From Acinetobacter pullicarnis (GTDB lineage Bacteria; Pseudomonadota; Gammaproteobacteria; Pseudomonadales; Moraxellaceae), in NCBI RefSeq assembly GCF_006352475.1, contig NZ_VCMZ01000001.1:992001-1056000 (forward strand): 64,000 bases of DNA, given 5' to 3'. The notes beneath the pieces were generated by a model. The model worked only from the letters and a program-made list of their open reading frames with translations. It did no database searches and was not told where the DNA came from. Of the stretch, positions 15,489 through 25,523 are shown piece after piece. The translations under genes were made by a program, and so were the position numbers. Every line of letters starts with the position of its first letter. Within the stretch, counting starts at the first letter, position 1.

Positions 15489-16619
15489 TTAAAGCGGAGT
15501 CATTGCGAATGCATTGGATTGCAACCGAGATGTTGAATAGGCGGTAGGGTCGACCACAGTCTTTTGCGCTAACATCAACTGTCTGAGTAATTGTGCTGAT
15601 GCAGGCCCCATACATAATCCATTGCGATAATGGCCAAAATTGGCCCACAGATTATCAAGTTCTGGCATTTTCCCGATGTACGGAATGCCATCTGGAGAAC
15701 CCGGCCTTAAACCAGCCCATTGTTGCACAATCGGAAATTGAGCGAGTTCTGGAACCATTTCAATACTGGCTTTTAAAATACTGGCACGGACTTCGACTTG
15801 GGGCGTCGTATCAAAACCACGATGTTGAACGCTAGAACCACAAACCACATGACCATCTTGGCGTGGGATCAAGTACATCACCCGGTGCATACACATGGTA
15901 GGAAGCCAGTTTTTTGGGGTTTTAAACAACAACATTTGTCCTTGCACAGGTGTCACAGGGATTTCCAATTGCAGCTGTTCTGACCAATGCCCTGACCAAG
16001 CCCCCGTTGTGATTACAAACTGATCTGCCTGAAAAGTCTGTCCTGTGGTGCTGCGAATAGCATGGACGCGGTCGGCTTTGATTACAAAATCGTGAATGGA
16101 TTGCTGATGATGAAATTGCACGCGAGGGTGTTGTGCTAAATAGCAAAATAATGATTTGAGTAAGCGTGGATTGCGGATATTAGACAGTTCAGGGAAATAG
16201 ATGGCTTGTTTAAATTGACTTGAGACACGTGGATTGAGTTGCTGTAAACGAGTATTGGCCACAGAGTGACATTGTTGCATGGGTTCTTGATAACGGTCTT
16301 TATAGGCAAGACCTTGCTTAAAATCATCCTCATCAAAAATTAGCATGCCAGTATGGTGTATTTGGAAGTCAATGCCTGTCGTTTCAACCAGTTGCTGATT
16401 CCACGCTTGGTAAGCTTCTTTACCAAACTGTGCCAGTTGATTCACAGCAGTCGGGTAGCGCCACGGGTACATTGGCGAAAGAATACCACCACCTGCCCAT
16501 GAGGCTGATTGATTTGCGTGTTGTTGATCAAAAATACTGACGGAACAGCCCTGTTCTACAAGTTCTAAAGCAGATAACAGACCACTAACGCCTGCTCCAA
16601 TTATGGCGATATGCATCAT
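15489..16619 (-). CDS. thiO: Glycine oxidase ThiO (FAD-dependent)
   Basis: A 376-aa FAD-dependent amino-acid oxidase of the DAO family. It oxidises glycine to the iminoacetate used in thiazole synthesis for thiamine. The N-terminus has the dinucleotide-binding motif HIAIIGAGVSGLLSALEL, followed by SWAGGGILSPMYPWRYP, a signature of ThiO. Later segments include VTTGAWSG, VTPVQGQMLLF and the C-terminal WAGLRPGSPDGIPYIG plus HYRNGLCMGPASAQLL. The first of two consecutive Met codons is annotated; either may be used. No other thi gene is adjacent. hemB lies 90 bp upstream on the same strand. Confidence 0.9.
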   Translation of the reverse strand: MMHIAIIGAGVSGLLSALELVEQGCSVSIFDQQHANQSASWAGGGILSPMYPWRYPTAVNQLAQFGKEAYQAWNQQLVETTGIDFQIHHTGMLIFDEDDFKQGLAYKDRYQEPMQQCHSVANTRLQQLNPRVSSQFKQAIYFPELSNIRNPRLLKSLFCYLAQHPRVQFHHQQSIHDFVIKADRVHAIRSTTGQTFQADQFVITTGAWSGHWSEQLQLEIPVTPVQGQMLLFKTPKNWLPTMCMHRVMYLIPRQDGHVVCGSSVQHRGFDTTPQVEVRASILKASIEMVPELAQFPIVQQWAGLRPGSPDGIPYIGKMPELDNLWANFGHYRNGLCMGPASAQLLRQLMLAQKTVVDPTAYSTSRLQSNAFAMTPL

Positions 16620-16709
16620 GCACTCAATTTAAAGATGGATGAGAATAAATCAGATCGTGATGAACCCTAGGATTCATCACCTGAAGTGTATTACATCGAA
16701 GGTAGGTGT

Positions 16710-17744
<1,035 letters not shown>

Positions 17745-17832
17745 TTAAACTTGCCCGTATTGTAGCCCCCTAAATCAGTTTTTTGTGAGAAAGCCGGGTG
17801 TTTTTTCACACTTTAGAGAGTTTGAGTGTTTT

Positions 17833-18330
17833 ATGAGTGAATCGCAAAAGAAATGGACTGGCAATCTTCATCTCGGTACAAAAGCTGATCTGGATGTCGT
17901 CCTCAATCAATTAACCCTCGCCTTTAATACGTCGCCTTATTTCTCCCATAATGCGATGCAGATGCGTGTTGTTGAGGGGCAGATCGAAGGTTATATCGAG
18001 ATGCAACCCTTTTTGATTGGTAATATCGCCTTTCAAATTTTGCATGGTGGTGTTGCTGCAACATTGCTAGATAGTATTGGCGGCATTGTCGCAATGGCCG
18101 AGTTATATCAAAAGGCTGCGCCAGAGGAGTTGCCAGATACTTTGAAAAAAGTTTCTCGATTGGCGACAGTTGATATGCGTGTCGATTATTTGGCGCCTGG
18201 TCGTGGTCAGTATTTTGTGGCTAAAGCTGAGACTTTACGTATGGGGCGTAAAGGCTGCACCATGCGTATGACCATGTTTAATGACGAAGGCAAAGCGATT
18301 GCAACCGCGATTGCATCCTACGCCTATTAA
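17833..18330 (+). CDS. Hotdog-fold thioesterase (PaaI/YigI type)
   Basis: A 165-aa single-domain hotdog protein, probably an acyl-CoA thioesterase. The motif LHGGVAATLLDSIGGIVAM (around residues 75-95) is the hotdog helix region with the conserved HGG, followed by VDMRVDYLAPGRG and a C-terminal strand. An in-frame upstream start at 17785 would add 16 residues; the ATG at 17833 (MSESQKKW) is preferred because it matches the compact family length. The substrate is unknown. It is divergent from hemB, with no operon partner. Confidence 0.75.
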   Translation: MSESQKKWTGNLHLGTKADLDVVLNQLTLAFNTSPYFSHNAMQMRVVEGQIEGYIEMQPFLIGNIAFQILHGGVAATLLDSIGGIVAMAELYQKAAPEELPDTLKKVSRLATVDMRVDYLAPGRGQYFVAKAETLRMGRKGCTMRMTMFNDEGKAIATAIASYAY

Positions 18331-18649
18331 CTATGTCTATTAATCATGTCTATTAGTTTAGATTTTTCAAAGCAGTGTTTAAAAAATCCATAATATTCAT
18401 TTTTATGGATTTTTTTTTGACTTGGTTTTAATGGTCTGATTATTCAAAATAAACCAGTGCGTCATGATTTTATTCTCATATAATGATTTTTGGTTGTAAA
18501 CTTAAGCGACATTCTTTTTAGAATAAAGCACTACTCATTTCAATACGTTAAAGCAAATACTGCCGATTTCACTCTTTTATAATGGTCATTTTATCGTGTG
18601 ACTTTAGGGTGAAGTGATGGATATGAGCAGTCTAAAGTAGGAATAGGCG
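18331..18649. other. Intergenic region upstream of the efflux operon
   Basis: No gene seen. TATAAT at 18578-18583 is a candidate -10 element for the emrAB-like pair. A short A/T-rich hairpin AAAAATCCATAA/TTATGGATTTTT around 18386-18417 can terminate the thioesterase transcript. Confidence 0.45.
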
Positions 18650-19804
18650 ATGACAGGTACTCAACACGTGAATGATGATCAAAATCAAGTAGAAACACTC
18701 AATAATAATTCAAATATGAAAACCAAGCGCAAAAAACTTCTCACTATCGTTGCTGTAATTATCATTGTGATGGCGATCATTTACGCAATTTATAGCTTCA
18801 TTTTTGCTGGCAGTGTCAACACAGACAATGCCTATGTTGGTGCTGAAACTGCAGAAATCACTTCGATGGTCACAGGGCAAGTGGCTGAGGTTAGAGTCCG
18901 TGATACCCAAATAGTGAAAAAGGGTGACCTGTTAGCATTGATTGATCCACGTGATGCACAAATTGGTTTGGCGCAAGCCGAAGCAGAGCTGGCCAAAGCC
19001 AAACGTCAATACACTCAAAGCTTTGCCAATAGTAGCTCACTAACTTCTCAAGTTCTGGTGAGTAGTGATGACATTAATAGTGCCAAAGCGCAAGTGGCGC
19101 AGGCACAGGTTAAAGTTGATCAGGTCCAAGACGAGTTAAGTCGTCGGGTGAAACTGGATGCATCGGGTGCGATTTCAAAAGAAGAACTGGCCACAGCCAA
19201 GAGTGCATTGAACACAGCCAAGGCCAATCTTGATGTCTCTAAAGCTGTTTTGGCACAAGCAGAATCTAAACGTCATGCTGCGCAAAGTAATTTAGCAGCC
19301 AATGAAGCCTTGATTAAAGGTGCAGATCAATCAACAGCGCCCGATGTATTGGTGGCACAAACCCGAGTTGATCAGGCCAAACTTGATTTGCAACGTACTG
19401 AAATTAAAGCGCCGTTGGATGGCGTAATTGCCAGACGTAATATTCAAGTGGGGCAGCGCATTGCTCCAGGTACGGCTTTGATGTTAATCGTACCAATCTC
19501 ACAATTGTATGTCGATGCCAACTTTAAAGAGAGCCAGTTGGAACAAGTGCGCGTTGGGCAGAAAGTCACGCTTACCTCTGATTTATATGGCAAAGATGTT
19601 GAATATCATGGCACCGTTGTCGGCTTTTCGGGCGGGACAGGATCAGCCTTTGCTTTGATTCCCGCACAGAATGCCACAGGAAACTGGATTAAAGTGGTGC
19701 AACGCTTACCCGTACGAATTCAACTGGATGCCAAAGAATTAGCCCAACACCCACTACGTGTGGGATTGTCGATGGATGCGACGATCGATACACGTTCGAA
19801 GTAA
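18650..19804 (+). CDS. emrA: HlyD/EmrA-type periplasmic adaptor of an efflux pump
   Basis: A 384-aa membrane-fusion protein. A charged cytoplasmic N-terminus is followed by one membrane segment (about residues 31-52, LTIVAVIIIVMAIIYAIYSF). Next come the barrel-sandwich start VNTDNAYVGAETAEITSMVTG, a long coiled coil rich in Ala and Lys (about 105-215), and the return strand QRTEIKAPLDGVIARRNIQVGQRIAPGT. Together with the DHA2 permease 6 bp downstream and an outer-membrane TolC-like channel encoded elsewhere, it forms a drug or fatty-acid efflux system. The start codon is preceded by TAGGAATAGGCG. No regulator is encoded adjacent in this window. Confidence 0.87.
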   Translation: MTGTQHVNDDQNQVETLNNNSNMKTKRKKLLTIVAVIIIVMAIIYAIYSFIFAGSVNTDNAYVGAETAEITSMVTGQVAEVRVRDTQIVKKGDLLALIDPRDAQIGLAQAEAELAKAKRQYTQSFANSSSLTSQVLVSSDDINSAKAQVAQAQVKVDQVQDELSRRVKLDASGAISKEELATAKSALNTAKANLDVSKAVLAQAESKRHAAQSNLAANEALIKGADQSTAPDVLVAQTRVDQAKLDLQRTEIKAPLDGVIARRNIQVGQRIAPGTALMLIVPISQLYVDANFKESQLEQVRVGQKVTLTSDLYGKDVEYHGTVVGFSGGTGSAFALIPAQNATGNWIKVVQRLPVRIQLDAKELAQHPLRVGLSMDATIDTRSK

Positions 19805-19810
19805 ACGCTG

Positions 19811-21337
19811 ATGAATAATACAGCGATTTATGGCGACCTAAAAGGCGGGAAACTACTGCTTGCGGCCTTTGTTTTGGCCTTGGCAAATTTCATGGTGGTG
19901 CTCGACATGACCATCGCCAATGTTTCTGTGCCGCATATTACTGGAAGTTTAGCAGTCTCAAGTTCTCAAGGAACTTGGGTGATCACCTCTTATGCAGTCG
20001 CCGAGGCGATTTGTGTGCCTTTAACTGGATGGCTCACTGCACGCTTTGGCGCAGTTCGAGTTTTTAGTACCTGTTTACTTGGCTTTACGATTTTCTCGAT
20101 ATTGTGTGGGCTCTCTACGGGTTTAGCTATGTTGGTGATCTGCCGTATTGGTCAAGGCATATTCGGTGGGCCAATCATGCCACTCAGCCAAATGTTGTTG
20201 ATGCGCATTTTCCCACCGGAAAAGCATGGGCAGGCGATGGGGCTTTGGGCAATGACCACGGTGGTTGGTCCAATTTTAGGACCAATTTTGGGCGGTACCA
20301 TCAGTGATAATCTCTCTTGGCACTGGATTTTCTTTATCAATATTCCTGTCGGTATCTTCTGTGCCGTGGCTGCAATGCGTCTGCTTAAACCAGCTGAAAC
20401 TGCAATTGAAAAACTCAAAATAGACAGTATTGGGTTGGCTTTACTGATTATCTGGATTGGTTCGCTGCAATTAATCCTAGATTTGGGACATGATCATGAT
20501 TGGTTTAACAGCGGTCTAATTGTCAGTTTGGCGATTATTGCATTGATCGGGTTTGTGGTGTTTATCATTTGGGAGATGACCGAAGAACATCCCGTGGTAA
20601 ATATTAAAATCTTTAAATACCGAGGTTTTACCGTAGCAACCATTGCCTTGGCATTTGGTTTCGGTGCCTTCTTTGGCAGTATTGTACTGATTCCACAATG
20701 GCTGCAAATCAATTTAGGTTATACCGCAACTTGGGCCGGTTATCTCACTGCGACGATGGGCATCGGTAGCCTGACCATGTCACCCATCGTTGCGAAACTT
20801 TCGGGCAAATATGATCAGCGTGCCTTGGCTTGTTTCGGATTAATTCTATTGTCAGGGGTCACCTTAATGCGGGCCTTCTGGACCAGCAATGCTGACTTTA
20901 TGGCCTTGGCTTGGCCACAGATTATTCAGGGTTTTGCTGTTCCATTTTTCTTTATCCCATTGACCAATATGGCATTGGCCTCAGTACGACCAGAGGAGAT
21001 TGCCTCGGCAGCGGGATTGATGAATTTCTTGCGAACCATGGCAGGGGCAATCGGTGCTTCAATTGCAGTCACTTTTTGGGATGATCATGCCAAAGTCGCA
21101 CGTAGTGAAATGGTGTCGAGTATGCATATTCAGGACAGTCAACAAGCGCTTGTTGGCAGTGGTATGAGTCCTGAAATGGCATTGGGAGCGATATCTGGAA
21201 TGGTCGATAGAGAAGCCTTAACGTTATCAGTGAATCATGTGTTTTTAATCTTTGCATTGATCTTCTTATTTGCAAGCCTGTTGATTTGGCTCTGCCCTAG
21301 ACCGAAACGAACGGTTGGCTTGGATCAGATGCATTGA
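19811..21337 (+). CDS. emrB: DHA2 family MFS efflux permease EmrB-like
   Basis: A 508-aa transporter with 14 predicted membrane segments. The DHA2 signature LDMTIANVSVPHITGSL is at residues 30-46, motif A-like GWLTARFGAVRVF at about 75, and the antiporter motif C region VVGPILGPILGGTISD at about 150. The start lies 6 bp after the adaptor gene, so the two form an operon. Export of toxic hydrophobic compounds using the proton gradient is inferred from the family. Transcription ends at the strong hairpin at 21342-21393. Confidence 0.9.
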   Translation: MNNTAIYGDLKGGKLLLAAFVLALANFMVVLDMTIANVSVPHITGSLAVSSSQGTWVITSYAVAEAICVPLTGWLTARFGAVRVFSTCLLGFTIFSILCGLSTGLAMLVICRIGQGIFGGPIMPLSQMLLMRIFPPEKHGQAMGLWAMTTVVGPILGPILGGTISDNLSWHWIFFINIPVGIFCAVAAMRLLKPAETAIEKLKIDSIGLALLIIWIGSLQLILDLGHDHDWFNSGLIVSLAIIALIGFVVFIIWEMTEEHPVVNIKIFKYRGFTVATIALAFGFGAFFGSIVLIPQWLQINLGYTATWAGYLTATMGIGSLTMSPIVAKLSGKYDQRALACFGLILLSGVTLMRAFWTSNADFMALAWPQIIQGFAVPFFFIPLTNMALASVRPEEIASAAGLMNFLRTMAGAIGASIAVTFWDDHAKVARSEMVSSMHIQDSQQALVGSGMSPEMALGAISGMVDREALTLSVNHVFLIFALIFLFASLLIWLCPRPKRTVGLDQMH

Positions 21338-21341
21338 TCTT

Positions 21342-21393
21342 CAGCATCTTTCTTGCAGTTGGGTTAAACGACTAAACTGTAAGAAAGATGCTG
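21342..21393. terminator. Long stem-loop between convergent emrB and glpK
   Basis: CAGCATCTTTCTTGCAGTT and AACTGTAAGAAAGATGCTG pair over 19 bp with one mismatch around a 14-base loop. Lying between two convergent genes, it probably serves both. The T run after the stem is weak. Confidence 0.7.
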
Positions 21394-21407
21394 TTACGGT
21401 GTGCGTT

Positions 21408-21438
21408 TGGTGGGATGGCGGGAGTTGAACCCGCGTCC
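21408..21438 (-). pseudogene. Partial copy of the tmRNA 3' end (T-arm and acceptor)
   Basis: On the minus strand, a 25-base stretch starting GGACGCGGGTTC is identical to the T-arm region at the 3' end of ssrA (23433-23464). It is followed by CCCACCA instead of TCCACCA preceded by T. The rest of tmRNA is absent. The fragment sits right after the glpK stop, inverted relative to the intact ssrA, so glpK is bracketed by inverted ssrA ends. It could be an old integrase attachment site. Confidence 0.75.
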
Positions 21439-21466
21439 ACCAAAGAAATATGTTTTTGCGTTTTAA

Positions 21467-22951
21467 TTAAGCATCCGACTTGGCGCGTTTAAGTGCCGAT
21501 GACCATTCTGCCAATCGGACTTGGCGTTGATCCTCATTCATTTGTGGTTCAAAGGCACGGTCAAGCTGCCAAGACTGACGTATCTCATCTAAATTTGAAA
21601 AGACGCCAATACGTAGACCTGCCATGGCTGCTGCGCCCCATGCGGTTGATTCCAAAAGTTTAGGACGTAGTACCGGAACATTGAGTAAGTCGGCTTGAAA
21701 CTGCATCAACATATCATTGCCACTGGCACCACCATCCACTCTTAACTCTTTTAAGGGTTTGGCAATATCGGATTGCATCGCGGTTAAAACATCAGATACT
21801 TGAAAAGCAATTGATTCCAAGGCTGCCCGTGCAATATGCGCTTTATGGGTTCCGCGTGACATGCCGCATAACAGGGCACGTGCTTCGCTGTCCCAATGTG
21901 GCGCTCCCAATCCTGTAAAGGCGGGCACCAAAACCACGCCCTCTGTACTTTTGACCTGATTGGCTAAAGCTTCAACTTCATTGCTATGTTTAATAATGCC
22001 TAGACCATCACGTAGCCATTGTACAATGGCACCCGCCATAAACACGCTGCCTTCAAGCGCATAGCGTTGCTGCTGTTGGCATTGCCAAGCCAGTGTGCTG
22101 AGCAATTGATTGTGACTGTATTTGATTTCAGCACCAGTATTTAACAGCATAAAACAGCCTGTGCCATAGGTGTTTTTGGCCGTACCTTCATCGAAGCAAG
22201 ATTGCCCAAATAGCGCCGCTTGCTGATCGCCTAAAATACCGGTGATGGGAATGGTTGCACCCAACAAGCCGGGTGCTGTATCACTGATATAGCAGTCTGA
22301 ACTGATAATTTTGGGTAAAACTGACGTTGGAATATTAAAAAGTTGCAGTAGTTCTTCATCCCAAGTCTGCGTTTTTAAATTCATCAACATGGTGCGTGAG
22401 GCATTGCTCATTTCAATTACATGCTCGGCACCTTGCGTCAGATTCCAGATCAACCAACTATCGATGGTGCCAAAAGCCACACGACCTTGTTCGGCTAGCG
22501 CACGTAGCCCTTCAATGTTATCGAGTAACCAGACTAATTTTCCAGCACTAAAATAGGGGTCAACTTTAAGCCCTGTTTTTTGATGAATTTTATCGTGATG
22601 ATTTTGCTCGATCAGCTGGTTGCACCACGTGGCGGCACGACGATCTTGCCAAACAATGGCAGGGGCGAGTGGGCGTCCTGTTTGTCTATCCCAAATCACC
22701 GTGGTTTCACGTTGATTGGTTAGGCCCATTGCTTTGATATCTTTGGCTAATATACGTGCAGAAGCCATTGCCTGCTGAACCACTGAAATTTGCGTGGTCC
22801 AAATTTCCTGTGCATCTTGTTCCACCCAACCGGAATGTGGTGTTTTTATTTGAATCTCTCTTTGCGCCGTGGCATGGACTTTGCCATGCTCATCAAAAAT
22901 AATTGCTCGGCTAGAGGTGGTGCCTTGGTCGAGTGCAAGTAGATAGCTCAT
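21467..22951 (-). CDS. glpK: Glycerol kinase
   Basis: A 494-aa FGGY-family kinase that phosphorylates glycerol to sn-glycerol 3-phosphate. The full family length and motifs are present: YLLALDQGTTSSRAIIFDEHG at the N-terminus, NQRETTVIWDRQTGRPLAPAIVWQDRR, MSNASRTMLMNLKTQTWDEELL, and the C-terminal GLGAPHWDSEARALLCGMSRGT. No glpF or glpD is adjacent, so it appears to be a single-gene unit here. It is divergent from ssrA; about 150 bp separate the two starts. Confidence 0.95.
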   Translation of the reverse strand: MSYLLALDQGTTSSRAIIFDEHGKVHATAQREIQIKTPHSGWVEQDAQEIWTTQISVVQQAMASARILAKDIKAMGLTNQRETTVIWDRQTGRPLAPAIVWQDRRAATWCNQLIEQNHHDKIHQKTGLKVDPYFSAGKLVWLLDNIEGLRALAEQGRVAFGTIDSWLIWNLTQGAEHVIEMSNASRTMLMNLKTQTWDEELLQLFNIPTSVLPKIISSDCYISDTAPGLLGATIPITGILGDQQAALFGQSCFDEGTAKNTYGTGCFMLLNTGAEIKYSHNQLLSTLAWQCQQQQRYALEGSVFMAGAIVQWLRDGLGIIKHSNEVEALANQVKSTEGVVLVPAFTGLGAPHWDSEARALLCGMSRGTHKAHIARAALESIAFQVSDVLTAMQSDIAKPLKELRVDGGASGNDMLMQFQADLLNVPVLRPKLLESTAWGAAAMAGLRIGVFSNLDEIRQSWQLDRAFEPQMNEDQRQVRLAEWSSALKRAKSDA

Positions 22952-23083
22952 ATGTTGTTATTCTTGCAGTGATAAACGACTGATTTTAGCGTATTTGGCA
23001 GGCAAGTCGAATCGATTTTCTATGCGGCAGCGAATAATTGTGCGATTGGCGAGGAAAAGTGTCGTATTTTTCAATAAATCTGT

Positions 23084-23089
23084 TATGAT
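23084..23089 (+). promoter_or_regulatory. Probable -10 element of ssrA
   Basis: TATGAT lies 15 bases before the tmRNA 5' end (GGGGATG at 23105), a position suited to a -10 box. The -35 region is poor (GTCGTA at 23061 with 17-base spacing). Confidence 0.5.
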
Positions 23090-23104
23090 GCACGGGTACT
23101 ATAT

Positions 23105-23464
23105 GGGGATGTTTTTGGCTTCGACGCTGATGATGAAGCTTATAGATGCATGCCGAGAGCGCATTTCCTCTCGTAAATCAAATTTGCATTTTTTTAGTCG
23201 CAAACGACGAATCTTACGCTCTAGCTGCCTAAGGGCAGCTTGTCCGACTCACTGAATACTTGTGGTTAGTGAATCCGACTGAAGCGCACGCACACAAGTC
23301 CGTATAAAGTCAAGCCTTGGGGCTTTATACCAAACTAAGAGGATCGCGCTTTGTACCCTGTTCGTCGGGTCACAAAGGGTTAAAATAATTGACGATATCT
23401 AAGCATGTAGTATTCTCGAGTGTAGTGTTGGCGGACGCGGGTTCAACTCCCGCCATCTCCACCA
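23105..23464 (+). ncRNA. ssrA: tmRNA (transfer-messenger RNA)
   Basis: A 360-base RNA that rescues stalled ribosomes by trans-translation with SmpB. The 5' end GGGGATGTTTTTGGCTTCGAC and the 3' end with T-arm GGGTTCAACTCCC and terminal CCACCA are classic. The tag reading frame begins GCA AAC GAC GAA and encodes ANDESYALAA then TAA (about 23203-23235), followed by the pseudoknot-rich region. The DNA encodes the CCA. A terminator follows at 23497. Confidence 0.97.
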
Positions 23465-23496
23465 AATTCCTAATCCAGTGCAGTCTGACTGGATGT

Positions 23497-23533
23497 AAAA
23501 AAGCCTTAAATCTTAATGATTTAGGGCTTTTTT
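23497..23533 (+). terminator. Rho-independent terminator of ssrA
   Basis: AAAAAAGCC plus TAAATC pairs with GATTTA plus GGCTTTTTT around a short TTAAT loop, followed by a T run, 33 bases after the tmRNA end. Confidence 0.85.
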
Positions 23534-23608
23534 ATTGGCTAAAAATAAACGAATATAATTGGCTATACGGGAGACATGCTGTATATAAGACCATCCATGA
23601 GCATCATC

Positions 23609-24126
23609 CTAGATCCGGTGAATGCCAACAAAGTCGGCATGAATTTTAGCAGCACGTTCAATCGGATGCAGTTGATTGGCTTCATGTGTATACCAATCGA
23701 TAAACTGCGCCATTTTGTCATTTAATAAGGTGTGGTCAGGTGGCGTTATAGAAGCACCAGGGATCAATGCATTTTGTTGTCTATAACGTCCCGCATTTTC
23801 ATCATCGATATTTATAAAATCAGTTGATGGATATTCCGAATTTACCATTCAGAGAACGGCACTTATTTGCGAATAATATCGTCTACGTAATAAATCACAT
23901 CATGGTGGTTAATCGCTTCAAAATGTTCACGTCATGCTTTACCACCAACGGTAATGCCTTCAAGCACCACCTTGGTTTCGAGTAAGGTGAGGGTATTACC
24001 TTCAATCGCATTGGAATGATAGGTCCAACGTAAGATCAGATCTTCTTGTAGATTTTTAACGATTGCAGGAGGAAGCGGATGCTGCTGATCTAATTTTTGT
24101 TTTAATACATCAATGGCATCAAACAT
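23609..24126 (-). pseudogene. Decayed and truncated Fic family protein gene
   Basis: Starting at 24126 the reading frame gives MFDAIDVLKQKLDQQ and RWTYHSNAIEGNTLTLLE, the N-terminal region with the inhibitory-helix-like motif of Fic AMP-transferases. Then come stops at GGKA-stop-REHFEAINHHDVIYYVDDII, two more stops and a frameshift. Reading resumes with FINIDDENAGRYRQQN, PPDHTLLNDKMAQFIDWY and HADFVGIH (23609-23848). The match ends exactly before the catalytic HPFxDGNGR motif, whose DNA is missing. Two or more fragments of one gene and loss of the active site make this non-functional. Its loss end points toward ssrA, consistent with a rearrangement downstream of a tmRNA integration hotspot. 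Confidence 0.85.
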
Positions 24127-24326
24127 TTATCTGTCTCTACAATCCATAATTCAATAGGGAATAACCATACATAAAAACAAGGCATAAGCTGTAAAGATAA
24201 GGTGATGAGCTGGCATTACTTTTAAAATCACCCTAAGCTGACAGATTGATTATGGTGGCTGTATGGGCACTGTGTTCGCTTGGGGTGAAATCTAACAATA
24301 AGTAGAAAAGTGATTTTAAAGGATGA

Positions 24327-25349
24327 ATGATGCAAAACAATAAAATAATATTTCTCCCCCTGATACTGAGTTTGGCAGCCTGTCAGCCAGCGAATCAGCA
24401 AATAGCAGACAAAGATAAACAGTCTTCTGCACCATCTACAGCGCTGGCAGAAGCAAATTTAGGTAGTTTAGCAAGCTGTAAGCAATATTCAGGCTTACCT
24501 CCGCAATGGATGAAATCAGATACCGCAGGAATGATCCATGTTCAGGGTGGAGCTTTCGAAATGGGTAACAATAATGGCTATCCAGAAGAAAAGTCTCTCA
24601 TCAACAGTCAACGCCAAGTTGATGATTTTTATATGGATGTGACGGAAGTGACCAATGCACAATTTGAGCAATTTGTTCAGGCGACCAGCTATGTGACTGA
24701 GGCGGAGAAAAACAATGAAGCGGCTGTTTTTGTACAGCCTACGCAACTGAGCAAAGATTTGGCGTGGTGGACACTTGAAAAAGGTATTTCATGGCGCTAT
24801 CCGTGGGGCAAAGGTGCCGAACGAAAAATCCTAGCCAATGAGCCAGTACGTTATATTACCTTAAAAGATGCGCTTGCTTATGCCACGTGGTTAGACCGTG
24901 ATTTGCCTACAGAAGAACAATGGGAATATGCCGCGAAAGGTTTTGCTCAGGAACGAGATGTGGTTGCCAACCATAAGGGTAATCATATTAATGCCAATGT
25001 TTGGCAGGGTGAGTTTCCGTATCGCAATGCAGTGGAAGATGGATTTTTAGATGTTGCACCAGTCGGTTGTTTTGCTGCAAATCCTTTTGGGTTGTACGAC
25101 AGCATCGGCAATGTTTGGGAATATACCAGCGGTCCTTTTCAAGGTAGCCATGATGATCATCATGGAAATCATCAACAACTTGCTCAGCAAAAAGAGAAAA
25201 ACGCTAATTTCTATACCATCAAAGGTGGTTCTTATCTATGTGCGGATAATTACTGTGCTCGCTACAGAGCAACCGCGCGCCAAGCGCAAGAGGCTGATCT
25301 TGCAATGAGTCATGTTGGTTTTAGAACTGTTAAAAACATAAAGCCATAA
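24327..25349 (+). CDS. Lipoprotein formylglycine-generating (SUMF1/FGE) family enzyme
   Basis: A 340-aa protein with a lipoprotein signal (hydrophobic IIFLPLILSLAAC, lipobox Cys at residue 19), so it should sit in the periplasm on a membrane. The FGE fold follows, with GGAFEMGNNNGYPEEK (about residue 71), VDDFYMDVTEVTNAQFEQFV, ISWRYPWGKG, LPTEEQWEYAAKG and NVWEYTSG. The C-terminal KGGSYLCADNYCARYRATAR retains two Cys spaced like the copper-binding pair of true FGEs, then HVGFRTVK. This suggests a real oxidase rather than a degenerate FGE-like domain, though no sulfatase gene is nearby. AAAGGATGA precedes the ATG. It is a single-gene unit by spacing. Confidence 0.83.
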   Translation: MMQNNKIIFLPLILSLAACQPANQQIADKDKQSSAPSTALAEANLGSLASCKQYSGLPPQWMKSDTAGMIHVQGGAFEMGNNNGYPEEKSLINSQRQVDDFYMDVTEVTNAQFEQFVQATSYVTEAEKNNEAAVFVQPTQLSKDLAWWTLEKGISWRYPWGKGAERKILANEPVRYITLKDALAYATWLDRDLPTEEQWEYAAKGFAQERDVVANHKGNHINANVWQGEFPYRNAVEDGFLDVAPVGCFAANPFGLYDSIGNVWEYTSGPFQGSHDDHHGNHQQLAQQKEKNANFYTIKGGSYLCADNYCARYRATARQAQEADLAMSHVGFRTVKNIKP

Positions 25350-25394
25350 TCTAAACATTAAAAATTGTGCGAAGTTCGATTAAAAACCACTAAT

Positions 25395-25413
25395 GCTATT
25401 AATTATCATTTGC
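25395..25413. promoter_or_regulatory. Weak Fur-box-like site upstream of the MFS gene
   Basis: GCTATTAATTATCATTTGC matches 13 of 19 positions of the Fur consensus by eye. It lies about 110 bp before the MFS start in an iron-uptake cluster. Confidence 0.4.
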
Positions 25414-25523
25414 AATTGTGGTTTTGGTGCGTATTATGGTATTAGGGTTTTGACTGTATGTTTAATTTTCACGTTGGTCATTACGCTTGAATTCAATGCA
25501 TTACACCAGAGTAATACGAAACA

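Noticed and set aside
21408..21438. Complete tRNA gene
   Set aside because: Only T-arm and acceptor-like bases are present; no D-arm or anticodon arm precedes them on the minus strand.
22995..23255. Plus-strand frame covering the start of ssrA
   Set aside because: It overlaps the tmRNA 5' part and its promoter; the RNA gene is certain, and the translated text resembles no protein.
21408..23464. Composite transposon carrying glpK
   Set aside because: No transposase or terminal inverted repeats other than the short tmRNA segment are visible.
23389..23649. Frame over the tmRNA 3' end and terminator
   Set aside because: It is composed of tmRNA, terminator and pseudogene sequence.
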